64,000 nucleotides of DNA from Galaxea fascicularis (lineage: Eukaryota > Cnidaria > Anthozoa > Scleractinia > Euphylliidae). Of the stretch, positions 24,801-38,500 are shown in pieces (position 1 is the first letter of the stretch; every line of letters begins with the position of its first letter). The notes beneath the pieces are model-generated. The model ran no database searches. It was not told where the DNA came from and was given only the letters and a program-made list of their open reading frames with translations. The DNA lies in the NCBI GenBank assembly GCA_948470475.1, contig OX419336.1:22507945-22571944 (forward strand), given 5' to 3'. The position numbers were made by a program, and so were the translations under genes.

Positions 24801-27800
24801 AACTGACTGAAGAGTACAACTCTAAAACCAGTTTTTCTGTAAGAATTACGTCTCTCCGAGTCTGATATACTTCTCAGAAGGACACCTGCCTAAGGCTGAT
24901 GCACCTCAGATATCGAGGCAACTCTAAAACACCACCCTCTAATCCATATGGGTATCTGAGGCGGCACCCCTTTAAGACCAAAGGACACTTGTCTAAAGGC
25001 TAATGCTCCACCATTTCTTCAAGGCGTTTTTTTGGCACAGTTTTATCGTCTACAGCTTTCCTACGGAACATAACATTTCATTTCTGAGGTTAGGGTTTGT
25101 CTCTGCGGTAGACATATCTTTGTGACAGACATCTCTGCAGACACCTTTTCATCTCTAATGTGCCTGTAAATTTTTACGGTGTACTCCTTTCCAAGGCAGT
25201 CTTCTAGACTTTATAAAATAGACTTTAACTTAACCACTTTTCCCAGAGACCTCAGAGAGAGATTTTTCCGAGACGCTCGCCAGTTTGGTGTTTTCTATAT
25301 TTTTGATCAGGTATTTTTGTCGCATGATGGTGTTTGTGGATCTAATGCATGCCAAGAAGGAAAAGATTCTTGCTGCAGAAAAGTTCAGAAGGTGAGTTGA
25401 ACAGACAAAAAAAAAAAGCAAAAAGTAGACTCTCCTGATAAAAATGTTTCGTTTTCCATCGTAATACTTCTTTTCATGATATCAGGACATATGGCCTTTC
25501 AGAAATTTACTGAATGGACGTCTAGCTTTTTCGTCGTTTCGCTTGAGTTGAAATCTCTTCGCAAATATGAGTTATTGGTTTCTCATGCATTCGAAATGAA
25601 ATCTATTTAGCTTCGTTTTTGCCGTTTTTGGTAGCAGTGGTTGATGACTAGTTTGTTCAGTAGACGCCGGTGAATATCCTTTTCAGGAAATATCGTGGCA
25701 GTTGTTTGATAGTTATGGGAAATTGAAGTCTTGAACTTGTATTAAATGAAAGGCAATTGACTACGTGGTTAGGGAAGATGTTTATTATATTATCGAAGTA
25801 ATTTTACATTTCAGGGAAGCACTTCAAGCGAAGACATTTTACTTGTGGTGGAGGAAGTATCAACTGATCATGGACATTAGAATGATGGAAAGAATGGTAC
25901 GAGTTATTTCTGCTAGGATTCAAGTTTTAGCAGTGTATTCGCTTTGCACCCTCGCTATCCCACTGGCGTTATTTATTGTTCGCCTTCATACAACCCCACC
26001 TGGTACGCAACCTAAAGGCATGTTCAAACTCTTGTTCTCCATCTAGGTTGATTCCGTGTACACTCTCAACTGAACAAGTGGCTGACTCGTTTGTGTCGGT
26101 TAATTGTTTGGAATAACAGTATCGGACAGCATAACAATTTTCGCAAGAAACTGATTCTCGCGAAGAAAGTGATTCTTTCTAGTAGTAGCGGACGAAAAAG
26201 TTACAGCTTACAGATCGTTTGAGGAGCAGAATGGAAGAATGTTGTCCATTCAATTCAAAATCAAAATACGTAAGCCCAAAACATCACAAACGCTGTCTAT
26301 TTACAGTAATCGTATTCCCTAGAAGCCGTCAGGATTGTTTTTCATGTACAACGAAATTGTTGATGAAAGTAAAATAAGGACAGCACACACAACCATTTGT
26401 TTCAGTGAAAAGAGTCTTTCTAATTTCCTTAGGCTATTTTGCACAATGATGAAATCATGAAGAGACGCTGTCTTCGCTTCTGGCTTCAAAGAGCGCGAGA
26501 AAAGCTGCGCGAAAGAGAACTTCAAGTAAGTGTCTTTTGGTGATTATTTTGGAATCTTCGCAATTCTTCTGCTTGTCGGGCTGTATTTGGCAGTCAGGTT
26601 CAACGATTGCTCAACTTGTGAACACATGCAAAGGAAAACTTTCTGCGAAAATTGTCCAGGGCTGTGCTCTAACAGACCCCAGTGCCCCTTGGCGACTGTC
26701 CTTACTATTGCCTCGGGGCAACCAGAAAATATTGGTTTTGCACCAAATTTGTATGCGGGGCGCGCTATATCTCAAGGGTTTAGAGGTTATGGGCTCCCAA
26801 CTTCTTTTCTTAGGGAATGAGCCCTGCTCTCACTATACATGTAGGTTTTAGTAACTTAAAACACTCGTGGAATCATTTGTCATTCTCCGTAACGTCCTCT
26901 CCTGTTTACATTAATTGCTGAAAAACACTTCTTCCTCAACCCTGTGGCCCAGGATGCTCTTCCCAATTTGTCGATCATTCCCTAACAATCAAACTTGTTC
27001 TCAAGTGTTCAGTACTTTCCTCATGATCTTTGCAAGCAAACGTCGTTGTAGGAGTTGCATGTTGTTTAGCATCCCGAAAGTGGCTCAGTCAGCCACTTTC
27101 CAAATTCTCTTGAAATTGTCCCCAGTTCACCGATAAGTCACTGTTGGGATGATCTGGACCGATCACCAGTTTCAGATACGCTTAATCTGAAGTGCCAAGT
27201 CATGATAATTCTCGATCTTGTCTTTTTCGTTTCTGAGTACCCTGGTGTCAAAGGAACAGACAACAGTTTTGTTCCCCATCTGCCTTGTTGTGGTCCATGT
27301 GTTGGTCTGTTTGTTTCTTTAAATCCCATAGCAGTTAGTACCTTTTGGAATGACAAACCGTATCGGGCTTGTTATCCGCCATACCAGTTTGGTGTTGCCT
27401 ACAAGCCACATTTCTCAGTGAGGTCCCAATCGATAACCTGGGCAACTCTTTCATATACTGCCTGCACACTCAATCTCTGTTTCCTCTCGTAAGGTCTGTA
27501 CTGAGCACGCTTTAAACCGATAATGATCTGATAACTGAATGTAGATGTATGTAGAGTGTGAATTCCAAACCAAATGTTTTTTTGGTACCTTGGCTCGGTG
27601 CACGGAGTTCTCTGTAGTAAGATTTTCAGTGACATTTTTAGGCTGAGGCGGATGATCATCATAATCAGAGATTGCTGCTGATGGGACTCACAAGATGGAT
27701 AGAGTTCAATAGGGAAATGAAAGAAAGGTACACAAATATTGAGTAGTTAATACAATGAATTTGAAGGCCACATGTAATGAACTAATTGGAATAATAGTGC

Positions 27801-30800
27801 ACACTGAATTGTAAGTACAATCAGAGGCTAAATTCGAAAAGGATTAATTTACAAATTTGTTTGACAAACCGTGAGGAAAGTGGTTAATGTGGAACCCGCA
27901 ATATGATTGTTGCTTTGTTGGCATAACAACTTGACTCAATGATGATTTCACACGAGCTAACTTATTGATCAACCACTGTAAACAGAGACGATGTATAGAA
28001 GGTCGCATATCCGTACGTAAAAATTCGTGACAGTGGAAATCCACCTTTAGTCATGGTGTGATAGCATACGACTCAGGTGTGCCAACTGATGAGAGTTTTT
28101 TAAAGGTTATGAACAGCTTTGGAAATTCGTCATTTGGTTTTATTTGTTTTCCTGTAATAGCCGATCAGTACAGCGGTCATCATTGAGGCATTACTACATC
28201 CGTTTGCTGAAAAAGAGCTGGATGGCCTGGGAACAAGTGAGTCACGGTCCAGTTCTTACTCAAGATACCTGGGGTGCGTTTCTTTGGGAGAATCCGGATA
28301 CTCGAATCTAAAAACAGATCCTACGTTTCTTTACAAGAATCCTTATAGGTTCGGAATCCTTAGAATCCGCACTCAATGTGGATTCAGTGGATTCGGATAC
28401 GGAATCATTAATTAGCGTTTCTTGGGATATGGATTAGAAGAAGTTCTACAGGTCAGCGGTAAGCATATATTCACGCACGGTCTATCGTGTGTCTCACCTG
28501 AAATGAAACGAGAAGAGAACAATGGAGAATAATATACTGTAACAATAACAAAGGTGTATCAAAAATAAAGTCAGAGAATCGTGAGATATTCTGCGGTTTA
28601 GGCTGAAATCGCAATGATCAGCCTCGTAGCAGATGCTAGCTCATCTGAGCAGTAAATAGCAAAAATTAAAGGACGAAAGGCCTGGAACAGTTGTCATTAA
28701 AAATCAGTTTTCCTATTCATCGTTTCTCTGGTTGACGAGATTCTTTCATCATTTACCTTGAATCCAAATTGGAGTTTTTCTCAAAGAAACGCGGCCTTTA
28801 TTCTGCTAACTAGGTCTTATTGCAGCATCAGATGTGAGAATCTGTTGTTTGCTGTAACTGCATACCCAAGGGGCTACAAATGCACTTATTCATACAGCGA
28901 CATATGTCCATGAAACTCAGGCATTTTTGAATGCTCATTGCATTGCATTTTGTTTTAGTTTGTTCATCACAGGCAGGTGAAATGGCAGAAACAGGTGCGA
29001 GCCGATCTACATTACCAACGGCATATATTTAGTACTGTGATCACTGCTTGGAAGGTGAGACACGAGTTCACAGAATTTCTCAATTTTCTTCTGAAGAAAG
29101 ACAGTTGTAATCGCGGGGATGAAGCATTTGAACTTGAATCTTTCGCGCTATAACTTCGTGGGTAATTTGGAAATTAGTGCGAGCTTTCATCTAAGACAAT
29201 AATTTCAAAGAAGGCCGTTCTCCGTGCTGTCTGAGTTTAGAGCACGTAGTAACCCATGCAATAGGACATTTCCGACTTGCTTTGAAAAGGCCTCACATTA
29301 CTAATAGTGCTATGGGGAATAGAGCGTTTATTTAACAACTATGCCGTCACCAAAAGAGACATTATCATTGTTTTAGTGCGAAAGCAGAGAATATAGCCAG
29401 CTCTAATTAGCCACTCAATTACTGACAAACTAGCAACAAAATATCGCGTGTGAAATCTAGCTCACTACTAATACGTGAAGTCGACAACTTGGTCATGAAT
29501 TTAAGTAACTTCGCTTAGTTTTCGGGAACCCAATTAGCAGGTAAGGAAGAGTGGTTTACTTACTTATTCTTTTGTTTACAATCAATTTAACCTTTGGTTG
29601 ATAATAAATATAAAATAATGATGATAATAAATACAAAATGTCCATAGCGCTTACACTGTATGTACATATTCTAAAGCGCTTTACAGTAGTTCTAACTCAT
29701 AATTAAATTTGTTATAAAATCATACCTAGGTTGACAACCGAGACGCTCCTCGGTTGCCGCGTCAAAGCCCAGTTCTTGCAGGCTGGGAACTGAGTTACTG
29801 ATTTTGAATTTCTTGGGGTCGTTATGTTTTAGGATCATCACAGTCACGCAAAAGCTGCTGAAGCCCATTGTGAAAGGAAACTTCAAAGGCACAATTTCAA
29901 TCGTTTAAGGTAAGTTGCATTCTCGCTGAAACAACGACATTATTCTCAAACCTGAACAATCAAGTTGTTTGTGTAAAATTGATTCAGCGTCTCAACACGG
30001 TGTGTGAGGAGTCTGAACAGGAAGATTAGGAACTAGGAGACGTCATCCATCATTACAAGAAAAGTAAGCCAATATATTTACTTTGAGAACTTTGAGAACA
30101 TTCGGTATCGTGACCTCAGGTTAGAGCTTAAATCTCTAGCTAATTTGAATGAATTCAGCTTCAAGATAACGTCTGGATCCACTTGTAATTTTAGAAAAGA
30201 TGACTTTGTATATACTTAAATTTAAGTTCATATTCATATCTGTTAGCACCGCTAATTAAAGTTCAACGTTTTTTCTGTTTATACTCCTAGTTAGTTTACT
30301 TAGTGATTAGTTAATTGCAAACGACCCCACAAGCTCATGTAGCTTTAATACTCATCGTTTTAAAGTAAAGGCCATCTATCTATATATCTATCTAGGTGAC
30401 AAGTTTCTCGTGAGTCTTTTAAAAGCGATGTGGTCGGCGTTATGTCTTCGTTTTCAGTCTGAACGCGTGACTTTCTTAAATCCAATTTGCCTAATTGTTC
30501 CTAGAACATTGTTAGTATTGCAAAATGATGAATTTAAAGCCCCATTTACACTACAGAACATTTTTAGCACGGCTCGGATAAAAGTGGCACGCGTACCTAA
30601 AAACGTGGCACGGATATCTTGTTTACACGTCCTTTATTCTGCCGTGCCCACCACCGCAAAATCAAATATTGGTACAAGTTGTGGACTCAGTTTTCTGGTC
30701 AGCAAACTAGAAACCACTGCAGTACGCATGCGGAGCATGTCATTCAAACATGACGGAGGAACAATATCTCGAGTACCTGCTCATAAAAAGGCCGCCTGCA

Positions 30801-32464
30801 ACTTGTATACCAAACATACCAAGAGATGCAAGACGTATTTTCACATCTGATTTCCGCAGGATGAGGAAAAAAAGACGGTGCAGGTTTTTTTTTTTTTAGC
30901 TCTTGCAGCAATTCTCGTTTGCAATGTTTATGTGGATCGATCTTGTTGGATGGTGAAGCGAAGTAATGTTTGGTTTGAAATGGTGCATGTGGAAAGGGCG
31001 TTCACCGAGAAGGAGTGGTACGACAATTTTCGGGTTTCTAAAGAAACATTTGAATACATTGTATCCGAGATTGAAAACGAAATTACTCGTAAGGATACTA
31101 GAATGAGTAAAGCCATCCTCTCAAGGAAAAGAGTAGCTATTGCGTTGTACTACTTGGGTTCTACCGCGGAATACAGAAAAATAGCTAATTTGTTCGATGT
31201 TTCCTCATCATTTGTCTATCTTTGTATGAAGGACGTTTCCAAAGCCATAAGAAGAAAGCTTAAAACAGGTTTCCTGTCTGTACCAAAGAGGTTAAGGCTC
31301 CTCCCAGAAAGTCTGGTTCAGCTCAGTTAAGCGTTTACACTACACATTTCATCCGAGCCAGACTAAAATTTGTGGCACCCGTACCAATTTCACCCGTGCT
31401 CGGACTTGGTTCGGCAAGGATAAAATTTGGTACGGCAAAATCATTTACACTGCAAAATTTACCCGAGCCGAACCTTTTTTTAGGGTACGCGTGCCATTTT
31501 TATCCGAGCCGTGCCAAAAATTTTCTGCAGTGTAAATGGGGCTTAAATCACAGACTCACCAAAAAACGTATGAGCGTTTAGCTCTTAAGGTAAAAACCTT
31601 ATCCTCAGCGGACTTTTCCAGCGTTTTTCGTTTGACTGCAGTTAATAAAACCTCCAGCGGGTTCGCTCATTAGAGCCTAATTGAAGTTGCGCTCATTGAC
31701 TTTCAAGGATCCTCCCTCTCTAATTATATTTTACAATGCCGCGGACGATTTGTTTGCTCAGGTTTGCCTTTGAAATGTGGAAGCAGAACGTCAGAGAAAA
31801 CAAAGCAGAACAGCAAAACAAAGAAGTTGCTAGGACTTTTCTTAATCAAACGCTACTATCAAAGGTAAGGGAAAACAAATCCTTGGAAGAAGTAAAAAAA
31901 ACAGAACAAAAAAGTCAGGTTTTCCGTCGGTAACATTTCCATGAAGTACTGGATTCATAGGTTCAACAAGAGGACGTCAGACTTAAAAAAATGATATTAC
32001 GACTTCGACTGATATTACTACCAGACATTACATATCAAACAGCCAGTCTTTACTTTCGGCCTGTCCAGCCTCAAACGAAACCTTTGATTTTATAAGTCAC
32101 ATACTCAACTTTGATCACCGTTTCTGAACTTGGTTTTTGTCATTTCCAGTGTTTCTTCTGTTGGAGAGAATTCACGACTCGCCATACAGTGAAGAAATGG
32201 AAGCAGTGGCAGCAAGTGCAGGAAATTCAAAAGGATCTCGAGAAAGGTTTGTGGGAATCGTGTAGGAGTGAGGGACAGAGGGAGGGGGGGGGGGTGGCTT
32301 ACGGCCGGGTAAATACAGGATGACCCCTTGCGTCCAAAAATTTGGAGACTTGCTAGGGGCAGGCGTGGCTCAGTTGGTTAGTGCGCGACTTTCGGAGCAA
32401 GAGGTCCCTGGTTCGATTCTCGGTGACTTCAACGTCTGTTTCGACTTTCCTCTGATCCGTGTAG

Positions 32465-32500
<36 letters not shown>

Positions 32501-35500
32501 AGAGGGAGGGGGGTAAAGGGCGCACCGTCGGCTTCCATTGATACCAGCCTCGTAGCTGAAGGAACTACCGACGTTAAATAAGGTGACTTTACCTTTACCT
32601 TTGCAATGGACTTTAGGGAGTTTTACGGCTGTTGGTTTTGTATCAGTAACTGATGTACTATCCCTGATAACCACATAAACGTTACCACAAATCAACCAGC
32701 TTGCTGCTTGCTCGTTTCTAACTCAAAAGTTAGAAATATGTTGCCGTCTCGCAACAAGTAATGTTCCTTGGTCGATCAAAATTTATCCGAATCATATCTT
32801 CTCCAATATTTTGTTCTTGTTTTATCCACTGAGTTGAGACATTAAACTGGCCACCGTAAAAAAGTTTAAAAATATACTTTTCCGACGACATGGTTCGCAC
32901 GGGCCTGGAAAACTCCTTGAAAAACTGCTTGGTCCTTGAAAACTCCTTGAAAATGATTTTGTCCTTGAAAACTCCTTGGATTTGCAGGTGCAGTGCTTGA
33001 ATGTTATGAAGAAGTCCTTGAAACCTTGAAACTAAAGCCAAATAAGTTCATTTTCACATCAAAAAATGAAAATGATTGTATTACATCACCCGAGAAACGC
33101 TTTTGAAGTCTCAGAAAAGACAAAGTTTTTATATGAGGACAATTCAGTGTTTCTTATTCAAAAGATCTAAGTAACCGCGCCTTCCAATAGGGTTTCCCAA
33201 GTGTAATTGTGAAGCCCCCCTCCAAGCAAACAAAACCACAAGGAAAACGTAGCTTGACGCGTCGCTCGAAGCGTGAAATTTATTCAACTTTGGCGCTCTT
33301 CATTTTGTTATCAAATTAATTCTAAAGGTCAAAGAAGAAACGGCATATATTTAATCGGCACTGGGAACGTAATTCCCTCTACAAAGGTTGGGTGACTACG
33401 TTCAAAGGTGGCAGGAAAAAGGCCTTATGCAAATGCTGGGATCGGATGGCTTCCTTGAATTTTGTGATAAAGTCCTGGAAAAGTCCTTGAATAAAAGCTC
33501 TTTTCACCTGTATGAACCATGGACGAAGTTTAGCCTTTTTTCAGAGCGAATCTGCTCTGACGAAGGGTTATTTCTCGAGACATCAGCTTTTGAATCATGT
33601 TAGACTGGCCAAATTAATATATATATTTAGGCAAACCTAAAAGCGGAGCTCCACAGTTCTTTTTTTATTGTATGGCATTTACCGTTAAAATAAAATCAAT
33701 GCCAGGACTCTAGTAAGGACTTCTGCATTGTGATTATAGTTTTTACTGTTTTGCTGCAGAGCCACAGCCACCATTCAAACATGTGCTAACGTACATTTTC
33801 GATTTATCATCGGCCTTTGCCACGTTGGATTAGGGGACTACATGACTAAGAGCATAAACGATTTTACTTCATCACAGTTTAATTACATCCGATTACATTT
33901 CAATACAAATGGTGTAAATCTCTAAACTATCGATTAACAGTCCCAGTCTCACTTTTAAATCCAACATCACAACCGGTTATGTGCTTTGGCTAAGTCACAA
34001 ATTTTCTAACATGTATCGTTGACATTTTAACCTCAACAAACCGAAATATTCCACAACAAAACAACATGGTAAAACCCCAAAGTGGGTACTCTTCGACACT
34101 ACCCAAAAAAAAAAAAGGAAAGTACTTTGTTCGCCTTGTTTGTACTATTTTATGGCGTCATTTTTTGTGAGCTATAAAGACGATAAAAAAGTGCCGTCTG
34201 TGTCCTTTGTACAATAGCACCAAAAAACATTAACCGAAAATGACTTTAACTTAACTTTTCGTTGTGAAAAGTGGCTGCGGCACAATAAGCCATGAATCAA
34301 CTCAGGTGATCAACTACAAATGGTTGAGAATTGTTTTATTCTTGACTTCGGTCAACTACAAATATTGCAAACTACAAACGTTGACTACGAGTCGTGGGCG
34401 GTATTATTTTTTACATCATTGTTAATGATAACATCTGATTGGCAATGACAACAGACAAACAAATCGGTTTCAGAAAAACATTTGTCAATAAACATTGAAT
34501 TAAAGACGAAGTTTTTACTGCAATTAGCCCATTAAATCTACGATTTTTTAACTTACAACGAGAATTGCTGTGAAGGACAACATATTGCTGGCATTTCGAC
34601 TGCTAAAGCTGTTAAAAATCGTGTTTACTTCTGGCAAGGAGTTGTCGCTCTTTGCGAGAGTTTTCCAAATGTCAATCCGGCTCTTGTTCCTAACAAAGCG
34701 GAGCCGAGGATTTAAACCGTCCGAACTTCGTTTGGCTTTTCTTCAACCAATTTTGTGCCCAAAAATGAGCGACAGCAGGGAAAACGAAGACTTTTAGGAT
34801 CCACTAATGAAATATTGAATAGAAAACATTTGGAAAAAACACGAGCATTTTTTAGTCCAAATCAATTTGAGATGAAAGCGTGAAAACAACAAAACGTAAG
34901 AAAACAAAAAACGATACGAATGTTTCTTCGGCGTTTTGGCGTTTCTTGGAAAAATAAGACAAGCAACAAACATAACTCGTGAGCAACCTAGGCAAATCGC
35001 TAGTCCGAGTGTTCTTGACATAAGTCTCCGTATAAAAGACAAAACAGGAATACTAAGCCTACGGATGCGGACAGTTTAGGTTAGTCAATAATCACTCCGA
35101 ACGCAGAGCTGACATAATAGCCGTCATTTCACACAAAATCATTGCTTTGCTAAGAATTGCGGCGAGGAACAATATATTGCCGGCATTTCCAATGCTGCAA
35201 CTGTTAAAAATCGCGTTTACTTTTGGCATGGAGTTGTTGTTCTTTCGGCGAGAGTTTTCCAAATGTCAAACTTACCAAGCGGGGCCGAGGTTATAAACCG
35301 TCCGGACTTCGCTTGGCTTTTCTTCAACAAATTTTGTGCCCTAAAACGAAACGGTTTAGGATCCAAGATGAAATATTGGGTAGAAAACATTTGGAAAAAA
35401 CAAGAGTCCAAACCAATTTGAGATGGAAGCGTGAAAACAACAAAACCGCGTAAGAAAAAAGAAACCGATGCGTCTATTCGACTTTTCTCGTACAAATCGG

Positions 35501-38500
35501 AAAAAATAAGACAAGTAACAAACCGAGACAAATCGCTATTCAATTTTCTTGGCATAAATGTCCATATAAAACACAAAACAGGAGTACTAACCTGTGCACA
35601 GTTTAAGTCAGTCAACAATCACTCCGAACGCCGAGCTTAAGCAGAAGCGGTCATTTCACACAAAAGTAAGTCTTATTACTTCTCATGCCTGTCAAGGAAG
35701 CTTGTTCAATTAAGGATTTTAGCGGCAAAACCGTCCAGTTTAATACACAGCAAGGTCCGAAGACAGTGCATAATTACTGAAACCTTGCCAGACCACACAA
35801 TCTTTTCTCTTCGTGCAAGCTTATGCAGGCAAATACGGGGAAAAGCTGAAACTTCCTGACACTTGAATTGGTAATGTTTTTACAGCTTGACAAGAGACGC
35901 TCTCTTTTTCGCTGTTCCTCAGTATAATTTCGTCTCTTTTCTCGAGCTTTTTGTTTTTCTTTCTCCCGTTGCTCCCAGTACGATTCAGCCTGTTTACTTG
36001 AGCCCTTTCTTATTCTTTCTCCCGTTGCTCGACAATACAATTCAGCCGGTTTGCTCGTGCTTTTTCTCCCGCTGTTTGTCACTGATACTCTGCCTGTTTA
36101 CTCGTGCCCTTTCTTGTTCTTTCTCCCGCTGTTTGTCACTGATACTCCGCCAACGAATAGACAAAACTGACTTTGTTTTAAAACTATCTTCAAAATTTGG
36201 CTATGCAGTTTCCCGCCACAGAAACGCGGGTTGAGAACTGCGTGTATGGGCAACTGATCTTTCCAAAAACAGTCCATATGGAAGTGCGCCTACGTGCGAG
36301 CTTGCACACGAAAGGGTTAACTGGAGTATCACATTTGACTTTGGCTTACATGATGGGGTGGACGTACGTACGGTCGGTCGGACGGTCGGACGGTCGGTCG
36401 GACGGTCGGTCGGTCGGTCGTACGATGACGTCATAACCAAAATTTCTCGGATGGATGGGTTACCATATTTTCTTAGCAATGGTGCTCCGCGCGCGGAGCT
36501 CCGCTATAACACTTAAATGCCGTCAGTAACGTACGCGTGCCTCGACAGTCACCATGTACTTGTGCTTGTAATTCATACTGTCTATCAATATTTATGAATA
36601 CATTTTTTTAGGTAAGTTGCATCGTTCATTCCGCGCTTGGAAATCGTTCACAAGGAAGTCGGTCTACGACAGGAATCTCAAACTAAAGGCGGACAGCCAT
36701 CATAAGAAGACACTGATGAACAAAATGGTGTTGATGTGGAAAGGTTACGTTCGCTTGTGCTTTAGAATCAAGGTGAGAAGCCGTTAGGATGCAACATAAG
36801 GACAATACTGAAAGAAATGAAATGAAAATCAATCCTCGCGGTTGTAAACGCAATTTATGCAACTGCGCTGAAGAATCCTAAAAAAAATTCAGGACTTCAA
36901 CGGGGTTTGAGCCCTTAATTAGGCTTCTTTACGCAATTGCATTAATTGCGTTCACAACTGCGAGGATCCATGTTCGTTTCATTTTATTTCCGCATTTCAT
37001 ATATGATTTATTTCATATACGTCATTCTCAATACTGAAAAGTCATTTAATATATCCTTTAGCTTTTTTGTTCTCAGTGTTTATTCGCGGGTTCGCAGGTA
37101 ATTTTGTGAGGCAGGGTGTCAACAAGGAATTCCAACGGGTCAGATTCCAATGCTCCCACCCAACCATTATCAACTTTCTATAAATTGGTCGGGTCATGAA
37201 GCTGACATTGTGGGGTTTTGACCCGAAACCCCGACTTTTCCGATTAACGCTGGCTTTCCCAACAATTGTAACCGCCCCAAGGCTTACTTAGTTTTTGGCG
37301 GACAACCACTGGAATAAGTGTTAGCCGCTACTTGGATTCGCATAAGTTACTGGTGGTTGACTGTTCGTTTGTTAGGATGATCTTGTCATTGTTACCTACT
37401 TTTCTACGACTCGTTTTCATTCTTTGCTGGTTTTCTTATTCAATTTACGCGGCGTTTTGACTGGTAGAGAAGAGCACGCCTTTGCATACTGCTGCAGTAG
37501 GAAAAGTAACAGTTCTGTCACATGATGTTTCATTACAGATTCTTCAAAGACAAAGCATGTGGTTGCATAATCGAAGGATTACTGCATCTTTCTTTAGCAA
37601 GTGGAAGAAACAGGTGAATAGCATTAACGTTGGGTTTCTTGTTATCGTGTAATACACACAAACGTTTGCTATTGTAACGAGTATTATCAATGGCACTTCA
37701 AATTTACCTCCCTAACAAAAACTAAGCGCTTTCAGTTTGGCTAATGATCACCGGGTTTAGTCTCCAACGCCGCCGTTTTCTGGGTTTGCACGTTGCATGA
37801 GACGCGCATGCGTAACGAGGTTAACCAACTGCCTTAAAAAGGATGAGCCCCGTTCAGTTTACATCGTGGTAGCGTAACATGGAAATGAGGTCTCCAGAAT
37901 CTTCCGCAATTAACATGCTTCAAAATCTCACACACGCACACAACAGTTTAACAACAACGGAACTAGTTTCGAACTAGCTGGTTCTGTTCTACGAAACCTT
38001 TAGGCTGAATCTGTTAACGTTTTAGCACAGCGCTGCAGTTCGAGAGAAAAGACAGACAGTACTGGCCTTATGGAAGTGGAGCGTCACTCTGCAGAGGAAG
38101 GTGAGTGGTGTGTGATAAGAGCTGTCGATGACTGCTGAGGCACTCGTGTCATGTTTATGTCCAACGAGTGAAATATTGCCCATAACCTGCGATCAGGCCA
38201 AATTTTAACATCGCTCTTGTGTCTTTTTATGTCGGCGCTCGCTACATTTCGTTTCTCCTCTCCCGCGGGAATTCGAAAAGGTTTACCATCGAAACGAAAA
38301 TACAGCCTGATCGCAGGTTGCTTTGCCGAAGAAATTGGCTTTGGCTTTAGCTTTGGCTTTGTCTCTTGAAGACTGTTAAAGGCCCTCCGTCACTCAAAGG
38401 GGCCCAAAATATTTGAACTTGCCGTAAACAAATTTTTGGACAGCGGGAAGGCTTTAAACGCGTCGAAAGCCGAGAAAGAGCACTCGAATCAGGCCTATTC

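Noticed and set aside
25246..25310. Extra SFI1 exon sequence joined to exon 25311-25391
   Set aside because: The stretch is open in two frames, but with the acceptor at 25246 the phase does not agree with the preceding exon. Starting at 25311 agrees with both neighbours.
32355..32425. tRNA gene
   Set aside because: tRNA-like promoter boxes only; the arms do not pair and a SINE body with a TTTACC tail follows.
34560..35640. Pair of LTRs of a retrotransposon
   Set aside because: The direct copies are nearly adjacent with no internal coding region and no TG...CA ends; tandem duplication explains them better.
36201..36479. Protein with RPTDRPTDRPT repeats on the minus strand
   Set aside because: It is the translation of the GGTCGGAC microsatellite within an interspersed repeat; no homologous protein is expected.
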